Shown here in pieces: positions 9,466 to 17,683 of a DNA stretch of 64,000 nucleotides. A program made the position numbers and the translations under genes. This DNA is from SIG307 sp964609025 (GTDB lineage: Bacteria; Bacillota; Clostridia; Lachnospirales; Lachnospiraceae). The stretch spans positions 32,447-96,446 of the forward strand of contig CAZSQM010000009.1 in assembly GCA_964609025.1 (NCBI GenBank). The letters run 5' to 3'. Under the pieces are notes generated by a model. The model was not told the DNA's origin. It was given only the letters and a program-made list of their open reading frames with translations, and did not search any database. The stretch's first letter is position 1. Each line of letters opens with the position of its first letter.

Positions 9466-10036
9466 AGGTGCTAAACCCGCTCGAATTCAAAAACCTGCCC
9501 ACAGACAAACAGTTCGTTCTTGACTTAAAGGTAATGCTCAACGATAACCGCATCTTAAATTTCGAAGTGCAGGTCATTGATGAAAAGGACTGGCTGGAGC
9601 GCTCCTTAACTTACGCCTGTCGTACCTTTGATCAGTTACAAATTATGAATTATATAGTGACAAATTTGTTCTTTCTGTGGTAAACTTAAACCAGATAGAC
9701 AAAGCCACAGAGGAAGACCGCAAGTACGGCATTGACCACTGGGCCCGACTGTTTAAGGCTGATACCTGGGAGGCGATTAAGAAAATGGCACAAGAAAACG
9801 AATACATTTCCGGTGCTGCACAAACTATGTTTGAGTCCAGTCAGGACATTTCAATCCGCACCTTCTGCGAAGGCGTAGAAGAAGCCCACCGACTCCGTCG
9901 TGGACTGGAAATACGGTTGGAACGGGCAGAGGCAGCGTTACAGGCAAAGAATGATGTCATAGCCGAAAAAGATGAAGTACTTGCCAAAAAGGACGCAGAA
10001 ATTGCCCGTCTCAAAGCACTTCTGGCAAGCAAGTAA
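9466..10036 (+). pseudogene. Rpn/PD-(D/E)XK transposase-family nuclease, decayed
   Basis: Residues such as KQFVLDLKVMLNDNRI and LNFEVQVIDEKDWLERS match Rpn-family proteins (recombination-promoting nuclease, often annotated as PD-(D/E)XK transposases). The N-terminus is lost at the junction with the GNAT remnant. After FDQL the frame shifts: the family sequence resumes in another frame as YSDKFVLSVVNLNQIDKA, showing an internal deletion of about 30 codons. The C-terminal part (9677-10036) is intact and ends in a heptad-like region (AEKDEVLAKKDAEIARLKA). It cannot make a functional protein. The product is recognised by motif only. Confidence 0.8.
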
Positions 10037-10244
10037 CATCCGCCCGCTGTGCGGGCCGGCAGATTCCAGCGCAAGAGTCTAAAGACTCATCGAATGGTTC
10101 GCCAACCGCAATTCATTTTCCCGCCAAACCCTAAAGAGCTTATTTTAATGGTTTTGCTTTACCGGCTCACCCGTGAACGGGTCAATATACTCCTTCCGTG
10201 ACATTCACTTCGGATGTAATAAACTATTAATATCTACTTTGGAT

Positions 10245-10304
10245 AACCTCCTTTGGTTTTATGTGGTTGGCGAACCCACATAATCATACCACCGGAGGTT
10301 TTTT
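10245..10304 (+). terminator. Long hairpin terminator after the Rpn remnant
   Basis: AACCTCC...GGAGGTT encloses a second stem (TATGTGG/CCCACATA) and is followed by TTTTTT. Between 10037 and 10244 I see no gene. Confidence 0.7.
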
Positions 10305-10306
10305 AC

Positions 10307-10392
10307 TATATCATGAACTTCATTCATGATCTTTCACTGCGCTCGGATTTTACAAGCTTGCTTGTAAAATCCTCACTACGTCTTTATTATAC
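10307..10392 (+). repeat. Dispersed 85-bp repeat, copy A
   Basis: Starts TATATCATGAACTTCATTCA and ends CTACGTCTTTATTATAC. It contains two short hairpins (ATCATGAA/TTCATGAT and GGATTTTACAAG/CTTGTAAAATCC). A second copy in the same orientation lies at 22943-23027, so this is a dispersed element rather than a local terminator. Confidence 0.8.
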
Positions 10393-10396
10393 CATG

Positions 10397-10792
10397 CTAC
10401 TTTCCTATCTGTGTATCAAGATTTAAAATATGCTCTACAAGCCAATCGGTCACAAACGATAACAGTTCCCCAAGCACAGCTTCCTGGTTATCCATCTGGT
10501 CTATTGCATCCAAATTGAACTTCTCCAACTCATCCATAAACGCCTGATGCTGTACCTTCTGTGTAAAAATCTTCTTATACCGAATGGATTCCATATAGGC
10601 CTCTTCGTCCGCAAAGTGCTGTTTCGCATAATTCATCAATTTTCCCAGCAAGTCTCTGATATGATCATACTTATCCGGTACAAACTCGTCATGCAACAGT
10701 TCGTATATCTGATTGGCATACTCAAACAATTTTGCATGCTCATCGTCAATCAATTGAATCCCCGTAAAATACTCTTTCTTCATCTCGTACAT
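10397..10792 (-). CDS. Bacteriohemerythrin-like protein
   Basis: A 131-residue, all-helical, cytosolic protein matching the bacterial hemerythrin family, which binds O2 at a di-iron site in a four-helix bundle. Ligand-type residues are visible in order: DDEH (about 20), HFADEEAYME (about 60), QKVQHQAF (about 80) and WLVEHILNLD (about 118). In an anaerobe such proteins are usually taken as oxygen scavengers or sensors; the role here is inferred. The start at 10792 follows AAAGGAGAACG. No partner gene overlaps it; the lipid operon ends 94 bp upstream on the same strand. Confidence 0.88.
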   Translation of the reverse strand: MYEMKKEYFTGIQLIDDEHAKLFEYANQIYELLHDEFVPDKYDHIRDLLGKLMNYAKQHFADEEAYMESIRYKKIFTQKVQHQAFMDELEKFNLDAIDQMDNQEAVLGELLSFVTDWLVEHILNLDTQIGK

Positions 10793-10886
10793 ACTACGTT
10801 CTCCTTTCGATTGTCCTCTTTGGATAGAAACATGTTACATGCATATCTTATCATAGTTTTGATGCGTTTTCTACTCCTCTTTTGCA

Positions 10887-11714
10887 CTATCTGCCGCGCG
10901 CTATCACATCTCCCATACGTACAGGAGTTTCTCCTTCCTCGTCCTGCCGTTTCATCAACTCCTCATTTACCGTAAGACTGTCCTTTTGAAACAGCAGGAT
11001 AATGGTTGAACCGCCGAATTCAAAGTAACCTTTTTCCTTTCCCGCCTGCACATAGGAACCCACTGATACTTTGTGATTCGATATTTTCCCGACCAGAAGT
11101 GCTCCCACTTCCATCTGGACCATCCTTCCGAACTGTTCCGTTTTCACCGCCTGGTATTCTCTGCTGTTTTGTACGAATACCGGGATTGTCCTCAGTGCAA
11201 TCGGTCTGACGCAATGCAGCTTTCCCCGTATCCGCCTTGAATAAAGAACCGTTCCGTTTGCGGCATAACAGTACCTGTGATAATTTGCGGGCGTCAGCCG
11301 AAAAATAAGTGCCGTACCGTCCTCGAAATTTTCCGCCAGCTTACGATCCTTTAATAAATCCTCCAAAGAATATTGTGTTTGCTTAAGATTCAAAACCACA
11401 TCTTTTTTTATTTTTACAACGGATAAAAATCCGTCGCAGGGACTAATCAAATGTTTCGGGGCTAGCGCAGGAAGCTCCACGTTTCGCTTTCTGGTAAAAA
11501 AAGCATTGAAAGAGGAAAAGCCCCCTTGCGGAATGTCGATATCGCTCATATCGATTTTATGTTTCCGGATATAGTAGGGCACCAGCCGTTTCGACGCCCC
11601 GGACGAAAGAAAGCATCCTACCGTCTTTGACACCTTCGGTTGTACTAACCCTTTTAATATTACCCGCCCCAAAGCCGTTCTGTATAAAAACCTCAGCATC
11701 AGCGAATCCTTCAT
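10887..11714 (-). CDS. psd: Phosphatidylserine decarboxylase proenzyme
   Basis: Converts phosphatidylserine to phosphatidylethanolamine at the membrane. 275 residues, about the usual length for the family. The self-cleavage site is FGGSTIILLF, with cleavage expected between G235 and S236 to give the pyruvoyl alpha subunit; GGST replaces the LGST of enterobacteria. The conserved RFFTRKR-like region (FNAFFTRKRNVE) and SPCDG lie upstream. The start codon overlaps the pssA stop by 4 nt (ATGA), so translation is coupled to the preceding enzyme of the same pathway. Confidence 0.94.
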   Translation of the reverse strand: MKDSLMLRFLYRTALGRVILKGLVQPKVSKTVGCFLSSGASKRLVPYYIRKHKIDMSDIDIPQGGFSSFNAFFTRKRNVELPALAPKHLISPCDGFLSVVKIKKDVVLNLKQTQYSLEDLLKDRKLAENFEDGTALIFRLTPANYHRYCYAANGTVLYSRRIRGKLHCVRPIALRTIPVFVQNSREYQAVKTEQFGRMVQMEVGALLVGKISNHKVSVGSYVQAGKEKGYFEFGGSTIILLFQKDSLTVNEELMKRQDEEGETPVRMGDVIARGR

Positions 11715-12352
11715 ATCACGTCCCCTCCCATAAAAAGCAACATTCCCAGTGCTTCAAACACTCCTATCACAATAATGCATATTTTTCCTGTCAAACCGGG
11801 CTTTTTTATTTCAACCGGGGAAAGGAACCCCGCTCCCACCAAAAGCAGGAGTATCGGAAAACAAAGCACATTTTTACAAACTTTATAATCATATAACATA
11901 TAAACGATTGGCAGCAATATGGCGATGGTCGTCACCGGAACCCCCAGAAAACTTTTCCGTTTTCCCGCAGTCCGGCCCTGTCTTTCTTCCTCCAACACAT
12001 TATAATAAGCCAGGCGAATCAGGGCACATAAAACAAAGAAAGAAGAGATCAGTCCCGCAAATGCGTTTTTACCGGAAACCATGTACACAAAAATACCGGG
12101 TAACACGCCAAAACTTATCAGGTCGCTTAACGAGTCGATTTGGATTCCAAACCTCTTTTCACTGTCGTTCCTTGTTCTGGTAGAAGCTACCGTACCGTCA
12201 AACATATCACACAGACCTGCCAGCATCAGACAGAATACCGCTTTCCAATAATCCTGGCCTATAACGCTCAATATGCCGTAAAAAGCAAATAACATCCCGC
12301 AATAGGTAAGTATCACCGTATAGTCGTAATACCCAACTGCTCTTTTCTTCAT
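11711..12352 (-). CDS. pssA: CDP-diacylglycerol-serine O-phosphatidyltransferase
   Basis: Forms phosphatidylserine from CDP-diacylglycerol and serine. 213 residues with about six to eight membrane segments. The CDP-alcohol phosphatidyltransferase signature is visible: DMFDGTVAS, then GIQIDSLSDLISFG, supplying the DG and DxxxD aspartates. Between the two halves there are a few extra residues (TRTRNDSEKRF), and the usual AR is AS, so the motif is slightly divergent. The gene sits third in a four-gene operon and hands its product to psd, whose start overlaps its stop. Confidence 0.92.
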   Translation of the reverse strand: MKKRAVGYYDYTVILTYCGMLFAFYGILSVIGQDYWKAVFCLMLAGLCDMFDGTVASTRTRNDSEKRFGIQIDSLSDLISFGVLPGIFVYMVSGKNAFAGLISSFFVLCALIRLAYYNVLEEERQGRTAGKRKSFLGVPVTTIAILLPIVYMLYDYKVCKNVLCFPILLLLVGAGFLSPVEIKKPGLTGKICIIVIGVFEALGMLLFMGGDVI

Positions 12353-12366
12353 CTCATCCTTCTCCT

Positions 12367-12924
12367 TTATCGTATCAATCCAAACAAAATACTATATGCC
12401 AAAATGCACCAAGGCTTTCCCAGAACAATAATCCATAGAAACCTTTTGCTGTTCATTTTCATCAATCCCGAAAAATAACATAAAAAATCATCCGGAAACA
12501 GCGGAAGCAGGGTTGCAACAAAAAGGAAACGCTCATACGATTTACTCTTTTCCATCCGCTTGCTCCATTTTTTATACAGCTTCTCCGGAAACATCGCCAA
12601 CACAATGTCAATTCCGTATTTTCTGGCCAGATAATAAGCAATGATAGAACCGACGCTGATACCGATATAATTGCACAAAAAACCGACCGTACTTCCGAAC
12701 GCGACAGCTCCGGCTGCACAGCCCAGATAGCCCGGCACAACCGGCACCACCACCTGAAATGCCTGAAATACAGTAAGGATTACCGGCGCCGCTATTCCAA
12801 ACCCTTTCATGTAGGTTTGCAAATCTTCCACGGAAGTGAACTTCTGCTGAAAAAACTGTTTCAGTAATAGGAGCAGTACCACAACAACTCCTACCATAAT
12901 CCATATTCGAATTTTCTTATTCAC
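12367..12924 (-). CDS. TVP38/TMEM64 family membrane protein
   Basis: 185 residues, five or so hydrophobic segments, with the SNARE-associated/DedA-like core: GYLGCAAGAVAFGSTVGFLCNY near residues 65-90 and LPLFPDDFLCYFSGL near 140. Family members are implicated in lipid scrambling and membrane homeostasis. The start is a GTG overlapping the PAP2 stop codon (GTGA), and pssA begins 14 bp after it, so a role in distributing newly made phospholipid is a reasonable inference. Confidence 0.85.
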   Translation of the reverse strand: MNKKIRIWIMVGVVVVLLLLLKQFFQQKFTSVEDLQTYMKGFGIAAPVILTVFQAFQVVVPVVPGYLGCAAGAVAFGSTVGFLCNYIGISVGSIIAYYLARKYGIDIVLAMFPEKLYKKWSKRMEKSKSYERFLFVATLLPLFPDDFLCYFSGLMKMNSKRFLWIIVLGKPWCILAYSILFGLIR

Positions 12925-13604
12925 GCAGCGTCCCCCCCTCCCAGCAGCCTATTACTTATCTTTGATATGCTATCCCCATACCATTTTGAAAGTCCGCTTT
13001 TTCCGACAAACCAATAGCTTCCCTCCGCAAGTCCGATTCCGGCAAAGACATCAACCAGTACATGCTGCTTTGTCGTAAGCGTTGATATACAGATACTGAC
13101 CGCCATCAAAGCAGAGAGTACTGTGTACCATTTTGGTATTCTTTTGTTTTCTCTTACGGCAATAAAGCAGAACCAGCTCGTCAGACAATGTATGGACGGA
13201 AACAGATTGTCCGCCGCATCGATACGGTATAACCATGTCATCATTACATCCCAGATAGAATTTCCTTCAATGGGCGGTCTTACGTTTGTTGTCGGAAATA
13301 GCAAAAAGCATAACAAACAAACCAGCTTTGCCAGCAAATCGGCACTCATAAAGCGAAACGCAGTTTCCCGGTTCTGACGGCATCCGAGTATGTAATTTAC
13401 AATCCAAACGATATAGCACCCCCAATAGATCACAATGGTCCACGGAATAAACGGTATCCGGTCGTCTAAGCTGTTTGAAAGATTATAGTGTGTACTTTCG
13501 CTCATCAATACTCTGGTACCGTAATAGGTTATGGCATTGCAGACCACTGTCAGAATTAACGGCAGCCACATAACCCTTGGTATCACTTCCCTCTTCTTTT
13601 GCAT
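12921..13604 (-). CDS. PAP2-superfamily membrane phosphatase
   Basis: 227 residues with about six membrane segments. The phosphatase motifs are visible: LFPSIHCLTSW (motif 2 histidine, about residue 135-145) and TTKQHVLVDVFAGI (motif 3, about 178-190). Motif 1 is weaker, as in the AUR1/inositol-phosphorylceramide-synthase-like branch. Enzymes of this fold hydrolyse or transfer lipid phosphates on the outer membrane face. First full gene of the PAP2-TVP38-pssA-psd operon; the substrate cannot be told from sequence. Confidence 0.86.
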   Translation of the reverse strand: MQKKREVIPRVMWLPLILTVVCNAITYYGTRVLMSESTHYNLSNSLDDRIPFIPWTIVIYWGCYIVWIVNYILGCRQNRETAFRFMSADLLAKLVCLLCFLLFPTTNVRPPIEGNSIWDVMMTWLYRIDAADNLFPSIHCLTSWFCFIAVRENKRIPKWYTVLSALMAVSICISTLTTKQHVLVDVFAGIGLAEGSYWFVGKSGLSKWYGDSISKISNRLLGGGDAA

Positions 13605-13686
13605 TTATCTCTCCTTTTCCGAAGAAGCGCCGATTCATTCGGTATCCGGTGAATACCGGTCCGAAAAACAGCGTTCTCCGATGTAA

Positions 13687-13728
13687 TCAGTAGTTTCCCC
13701 GAATCCGGCTTCCCTGCAGCCGGACCAT
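13687..13728 (-). other. Possible 13-codon leader ORF ahead of the lipid operon
   Basis: ATG with a strong AAAGGAGAGAAAA site encodes MVRLQGSRIRGNY and stops 83 bp before the PAP2 start. A TATAAA element lies just upstream, and small inverted repeats (CGGTAT/ATACCG) lie between it and the next gene. Expression is unproven. Confidence 0.28.
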
Positions 13729-13786
13729 TTTTCTCTCCTTTCTTTCACTTTATACTACACTTCTTAATAAGCCCTTTACTCATTTC

Positions 13787-14374
13787 TTAAATTTTTCTTA
13801 AAAAAGAATCGCTTTGAATATCGAAATCTCCTCTAAAAAACCGCACAATCTCCTTCACTCCGTTCACCGCCTGCTCGTCCTCGATTGCAGGCACCCTGTC
13901 CGTATTATGGCTGAACACCGCCGGATATAGTTTATGACAATTCATTAAATGCAGAAGGGTGCAGGCAGTTTCATAGGGTTTATCCATTCTTCCGTCGCCG
14001 CCGCCCACCAAAATGACCGCACCCTTCTTCGGTTTTACAATACACTTCTCGTTTCGGAAAAAACCGGAGCAAAAATAAGTTTGAAGTCTGCTTCCCACAT
14101 CCAGCAGCTTTCCGGTCAGCTCCGAAAAATAAATCGGCGAAGCAATCAAAATATTATCACATTCTTCAAGGTATGCATATACCTCCTGCATTTCATCGTG
14201 AATCGAGCAGCCTCGATTTTTCTTACAATATCTGCAATCCACACAAGGCGAAATATTGCAACGATAGGCATTTACAATCTTGTATTCTCCCGCAAGGTTA
14301 TCGGTCACTATCTTAAGAAGACTTTCCGTATCCCCGTTCACCCGTGGGGAGCCGTTTAAAATTAACGTTTTCAC
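13787..14374 (-). CDS. Flavodoxin-fold NAD(P)H-dependent oxidoreductase / iron-sulfur flavoprotein-like
   Basis: A 195-residue protein of the NADPH-dependent FMN reductase family. The N-terminal ILNGSPRVNGDTESL is the FMN phosphate loop. A four-cysteine cluster follows at about residues 37-54 (CNISPCVDCRYCKKNRGC), then SPIYFSELTGKL, which contacts the isoalloxazine. The cysteine cluster resembles the compact motif of clostridial iron-sulfur flavoproteins. I chose the GTG at 14374, 9 nt after AGGG; a longer TTG- or ATG-type start at 14422 lacks support. Electron partner unknown. Confidence 0.85.
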   Translation of the reverse strand: MKTLILNGSPRVNGDTESLLKIVTDNLAGEYKIVNAYRCNISPCVDCRYCKKNRGCSIHDEMQEVYAYLEECDNILIASPIYFSELTGKLLDVGSRLQTYFCSGFFRNEKCIVKPKKGAVILVGGGDGRMDKPYETACTLLHLMNCHKLYPAVFSHNTDRVPAIEDEQAVNGVKEIVRFFRGDFDIQSDSFLRKI

Positions 14375-14420
14375 TTTTCTTTTCCCTATCCTTTCCTCTG
14401 TTTTTTTCTGTTTACAATTC

Positions 14421-14450
14421 AAAACTGCCGCGCCCGAAAGCGCGGCAGTC
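14421..14450 (-). terminator. Terminator of the AGCS transporter gene
   Basis: ACTGCCGCGC/GCGCGGCAGT with a 6-nt loop is followed on the minus strand by TTTTGAATTGT. It lies 60 bp after the transporter stop. Confidence 0.8.
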
Positions 14451-14510
14451 CGTCTTACAAACTATACCTTCGAAAGAAACACGGATTATATCAGCGTTTC
14501 CCCATGTATT

Positions 14511-16043
14511 TTATTCCTCACCGTTTCTTACCGCTTCTTCCATAATCTTCTGTACTTCTTCATCATTGGAGAGTATCGGTGCTACATCCTTACCCTTAAT
14601 CTTACGGTCAACGTAGTTGCGTACAATCTTAACCACAACCGGCGACAGTACAATGACACCGATCAGGTTCGGAATCATCATCAGACCGTTGAAGGTATCG
14701 GAGATATCCCATGCGATGGAAGATGTCATCAGCGCACCGCTTACTACCAGCAATACGAAAATTACCTTATAAATCTTCACACCGGTCATACCGAATAAAT
14801 ACTCCACTGCCTTGCTGCCGTAATGGGACCAACCGAGTACTGTGGTGAATGCAAACAGAAGCATTGCAACGGCGATAAACCATTCGCCCGGCCGTCCGAA
14901 TACATTGCCGAAAGCCTGTGCTACCAGAGTTGCGTCTTTCGTCCCCTCTGCCGCAAGACCCGTTTCCAAATCAATGGCACCGGAGGAAAGTACAACAACC
15001 GCGGTCATGGTACATACAATCATGGTATCTGCAAATACTTCAAAAATACCCCACATACCCTGCTTTACCGGCTCTTTTACGTTGGAGTTCGAGTGAACCA
15101 TAACAGAAGAACCAAGACCGGCCTCATTGGAGAACGCACCGCGCTTACAGCCCTGCGTAATGACCGTTTTTATGGTAACACCTACAACAGCGCCTCCTAC
15201 GGCCTTAATTCCGAACGCAAACTTGAAAATAGCGGCAAACACAGCACCGATTTTACCGATATGTACAAAGAAGACAATCAGACAGCCGATTACATATGCA
15301 ACTGCCATAAACGGAACAACCTTCTCCGCTACCGCTGCAATACGCTGCAAACCGCCGATAATGATTAACGCCGCAACTACCATAAGCACAAGGCCGATAA
15401 TCAATGCAACAAGAGAAGCATCGCCTACCACCTTCGGAGCCTCTACATTCTTAAAGAACGCAGACTCTACGTTAATTACTATTTTGTTAATCTGGCCCAT
15501 ATTTCCGATACCAAAGGATGCCAGAATCGCAAAAATCGCAAACAATACCGCAAGCACACTGCCGATTGCCTTACATCCCTTCTTCTTCCCCAGACCGTCC
15601 TTTAAGTAATACATCGGGCCGCCGGACCACTCGCCGTTTTTATTTCTGCGGCGATAGTAGATACCAAGTACATTTTCGGAGAAGTTGGTCATCATACCGA
15701 GAAATGCCATAATCCACATCCAGAACACCGCACCCGGACCGCCGACTACGATAGCCGCTGCCACACCGGCGATATTACCGGTACCGATTGTTGCAGCCAG
15801 AGCCGTACACAACGCCTGGAACTGGGAAACCGAGCCCTTATCCTTCTTGTTGTGCGTATCCCTCTTAAACACGCTTGCAATCGTCTTCGTCCACCAGTGC
15901 TTTAAATGACTGATTTGGAAAACACGTGTTACAATTGTCATGAGTAAACCGGTTCCGAATAAAAGAATCAATCCAACCTGTACCCACACAAAATCGTTTA
16001 CCTTACCGTTAATTTCGGTAAGAAGTTCCAAAAAACCTTTCAT
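14511..16043 (-). CDS. Sodium:alanine/glycine symporter (AGCS family)
   Basis: 510 residues with about ten or eleven hydrophobic segments. Family hallmarks are present: ALCTALAATIGTGNIAGVA near residue 85 and SNEAGLGSSVMVHS near 290. It imports small neutral amino acids with Na+. The ATG at 16043 follows AGGAGGATTTTT. The leader is a glycine riboswitch, which points to glycine as substrate and as inducing signal. Monocistronic, with a consensus promoter upstream and a terminator downstream. Confidence 0.93.
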   Translation of the reverse strand: MKGFLELLTEINGKVNDFVWVQVGLILLFGTGLLMTIVTRVFQISHLKHWWTKTIASVFKRDTHNKKDKGSVSQFQALCTALAATIGTGNIAGVAAAIVVGGPGAVFWMWIMAFLGMMTNFSENVLGIYYRRRNKNGEWSGGPMYYLKDGLGKKKGCKAIGSVLAVLFAIFAILASFGIGNMGQINKIVINVESAFFKNVEAPKVVGDASLVALIIGLVLMVVAALIIIGGLQRIAAVAEKVVPFMAVAYVIGCLIVFFVHIGKIGAVFAAIFKFAFGIKAVGGAVVGVTIKTVITQGCKRGAFSNEAGLGSSVMVHSNSNVKEPVKQGMWGIFEVFADTMIVCTMTAVVVLSSGAIDLETGLAAEGTKDATLVAQAFGNVFGRPGEWFIAVAMLLFAFTTVLGWSHYGSKAVEYLFGMTGVKIYKVIFVLLVVSGALMTSSIAWDISDTFNGLMMIPNLIGVIVLSPVVVKIVRNYVDRKIKGKDVAPILSNDEEVQKIMEEAVRNGEE

Positions 16044-16053
16044 AAAAATCCTC

Positions 16054-16130
16054 CTGTCCTTTTGCCTGAGAGATCGGCGGCTCTGCCGCCTTACACCTTC
16101 GGCGTTCATCTGTAATGAATCTCTCCAAGA
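16054..16130 (-). promoter_or_regulatory. Glycine riboswitch (single aptamer visible)
   Basis: On the minus strand: CTTGGAGAGATTC, then GAACGCCGAAGG, a GGCGGC/GCCGCC stem, then TCTCAGGCAAAAGGACAG. These are the conserved blocks of the gcvT-type glycine aptamer. Its 3' strand ends directly at the AGGAGG of the transporter gene, so control is probably at translation initiation. Only one aptamer core is evident; the short 5' extension (GGGCGTTGAATGCTCAT) could be a ghost partner. Confidence 0.88.
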
Positions 16131-16157
16131 TTATGAGCATTCAACGCCCACAAAAAA

Positions 16158-16186
16158 ATCATATAGGACAGGAGGTATTTTGTCAA
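16158..16186 (-). promoter_or_regulatory. Sigma-A promoter of the glycine riboswitch transcript
   Basis: TTGACA (16181-16186), a 17-nt spacer and TATGAT (16158-16163) on the minus strand. Confidence 0.85.
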
Positions 16187-16253
16187 GATTTCTTAACAAC
16201 TATTTGCAAATTTCTTTCCGCTGCGCCGGGATTTTGGCAAAGCGTTTTGCTTC

Positions 16254-16685
16254 CTACAAATATGCCTGCAGCCGCCGCATAAAGTCTTCTTCCTCTTTGA
16301 TGATCCGCTCCGCCAGATTTCTGCTCTCCGGTGCGGCATTCCGAAATTCATTTAACTTTCCGGCAAGGGACTGCATGCCCATATTACAGCCGTCCGTCAT
16401 AATCTTGGCAACCTCTTTGTTTCCCTTGTTCAGCCGCATCTTCGTTTCCGTACTGAGTTTTGAAAAAGCAGCCGCCATCAGAGTCGGTTCCTTCTCCTTT
16501 TCGCCGTTTTCTTCTAACAGTTTTGCGCTTTCCGCCTCAAACCCCTCATGCTTTTCCTTACTCTCACGAATCAATTGTTCCAAGCCCGTGTCGGTAACAA
16601 ATTTCTGAATCTGCGTCATGCTGTTTATTGCCATTTTGCAACCCGAATTGCATTCCTGCAACAATCTTCTGGTATCTTCCTGCAT
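16254..16685 (-). CDS. Small helical-bundle protein, function unknown
   Basis: 143 residues, predicted almost entirely helical and soluble. It has regularly spaced charged segments and two glycine-cysteine turns (ECNSGCKMA near residue 11 and DGCNMGMQS near 100) that look like an internal two-fold repeat. I recognise the general pattern of a conserved clostridial protein resembling ferritin-like DUF2383 bundles, but no clear metal-ligand set is visible. The start at 16685 follows AAGGAAGG. It lies between the glycine riboswitch promoter and the EamA gene, with no evident partner. Confidence 0.72.
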   Translation of the reverse strand: MQEDTRRLLQECNSGCKMAINSMTQIQKFVTDTGLEQLIRESKEKHEGFEAESAKLLEENGEKEKEPTLMAAAFSKLSTETKMRLNKGNKEVAKIMTDGCNMGMQSLAGKLNEFRNAAPESRNLAERIIKEEEDFMRRLQAYL

Positions 16686-16765
16686 TGCGCCACCTTCCTT
16701 CTTACTGTTTTGCGGATACTATTTGCAAAAACAAGCCGGTTTATTCAGCGAATGCCGTCGAAGTT

Positions 16766-17617
16766 TTACAAAACCGCAATCACAATCCCCGCAATAATCA
16801 CGGCCGCACAAAACAGCTTATACGCAATATTTTTTTCCTTGAAAATAAATTTCCCGGCCAGAATCGTTACCACGCAGCCCGCCTGTTTCAGCAATGTCAT
16901 AATCGTCACCTTACTGTCTGCGGACTGGTTTGCAATAAAAAGCGCTTTGTCGCCGATAATAAACAGCACGCTTAAAATCCAAATCCAGTAATTTTTTAAC
17001 GCATCGTAAAGCCTGATTTTTGTCTTGGAAATCAGAATATAGAGTGCATAAAACAGCACCAGAAACAGCATATACCAGAACTGTAACTGCGTACTCGTTA
17101 CGGTCTGCATCAGGACTTTATCCATCGTGCCGGACACGCCGTTTAAAAGGCAGGATAGCAAGGCAAAACAAACGATTTTCGTATCTGTCCTTTCCGAACG
17201 GTCCTCCTTCGCGCCCTTTCGGTACCTGCACAATAAAAGTCCGGTACATACAAAGGTCAGTCCTACCATCTGCCAAAACGACATACGCTCTCCCAGCAAA
17301 AGCACTCCCATCAGCGTTGAAAAAATCACCCGGGACAAATCAAGAAGCCCGTAAAGACTAATCGGCATTTTTTTGATTGCCTTAAAACTCAGAATCCACG
17401 CCACAAAAATCACAAAGGATTTGAGGGCAATCAAAAGCATGGTACGCCACTCCACACCGCCCGCTTTCGGTGCGCTTGGTGCAACCATCAGAAAAGAAAG
17501 CAGGGTATAGACAAACAGCACTTCCAACACCGTATTCTTTTCCATTGATTTTTTCTTTACAATTTCGCGCACTCCCTTTAAAATCCCGTACAGAAGTACC
17601 AACCAGATCCACAACAT
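16766..17617 (-). CDS. EamA/DMT-family membrane transporter
   Basis: 283 residues and about ten hydrophobic segments in two halves, as in the drug/metabolite transporter superfamily. The end of each half shows family features (SLYGLLDLSRVIFSTLMGVL; KQAGCVVTILAGKFIF). Members export amino acids, nucleobases or drugs, and the substrate cannot be deduced here. The ATG at 17617 lies 7 nt after AGGAG; an upstream in-frame start has no comparable site. Confidence 0.85.
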   Translation of the reverse strand: MLWIWLVLLYGILKGVREIVKKKSMEKNTVLEVLFVYTLLSFLMVAPSAPKAGGVEWRTMLLIALKSFVIFVAWILSFKAIKKMPISLYGLLDLSRVIFSTLMGVLLLGERMSFWQMVGLTFVCTGLLLCRYRKGAKEDRSERTDTKIVCFALLSCLLNGVSGTMDKVLMQTVTSTQLQFWYMLFLVLFYALYILISKTKIRLYDALKNYWIWILSVLFIIGDKALFIANQSADSKVTIMTLLKQAGCVVTILAGKFIFKEKNIAYKLFCAAVIIAGIVIAVL

Positions 17618-17683
17618 CTTCTTATCTCCTACAACCGTTTGTTTCCGGCCGTTCAAAGCCGATTTTTATCTTAAAGAAATCGT

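Noticed and set aside
10305..10400. Hairpins after the Rpn remnant read as ordinary terminators
   Set aside because: The second part recurs at 22943, so it is a dispersed repeat; only 10245-10304 is kept as terminator.
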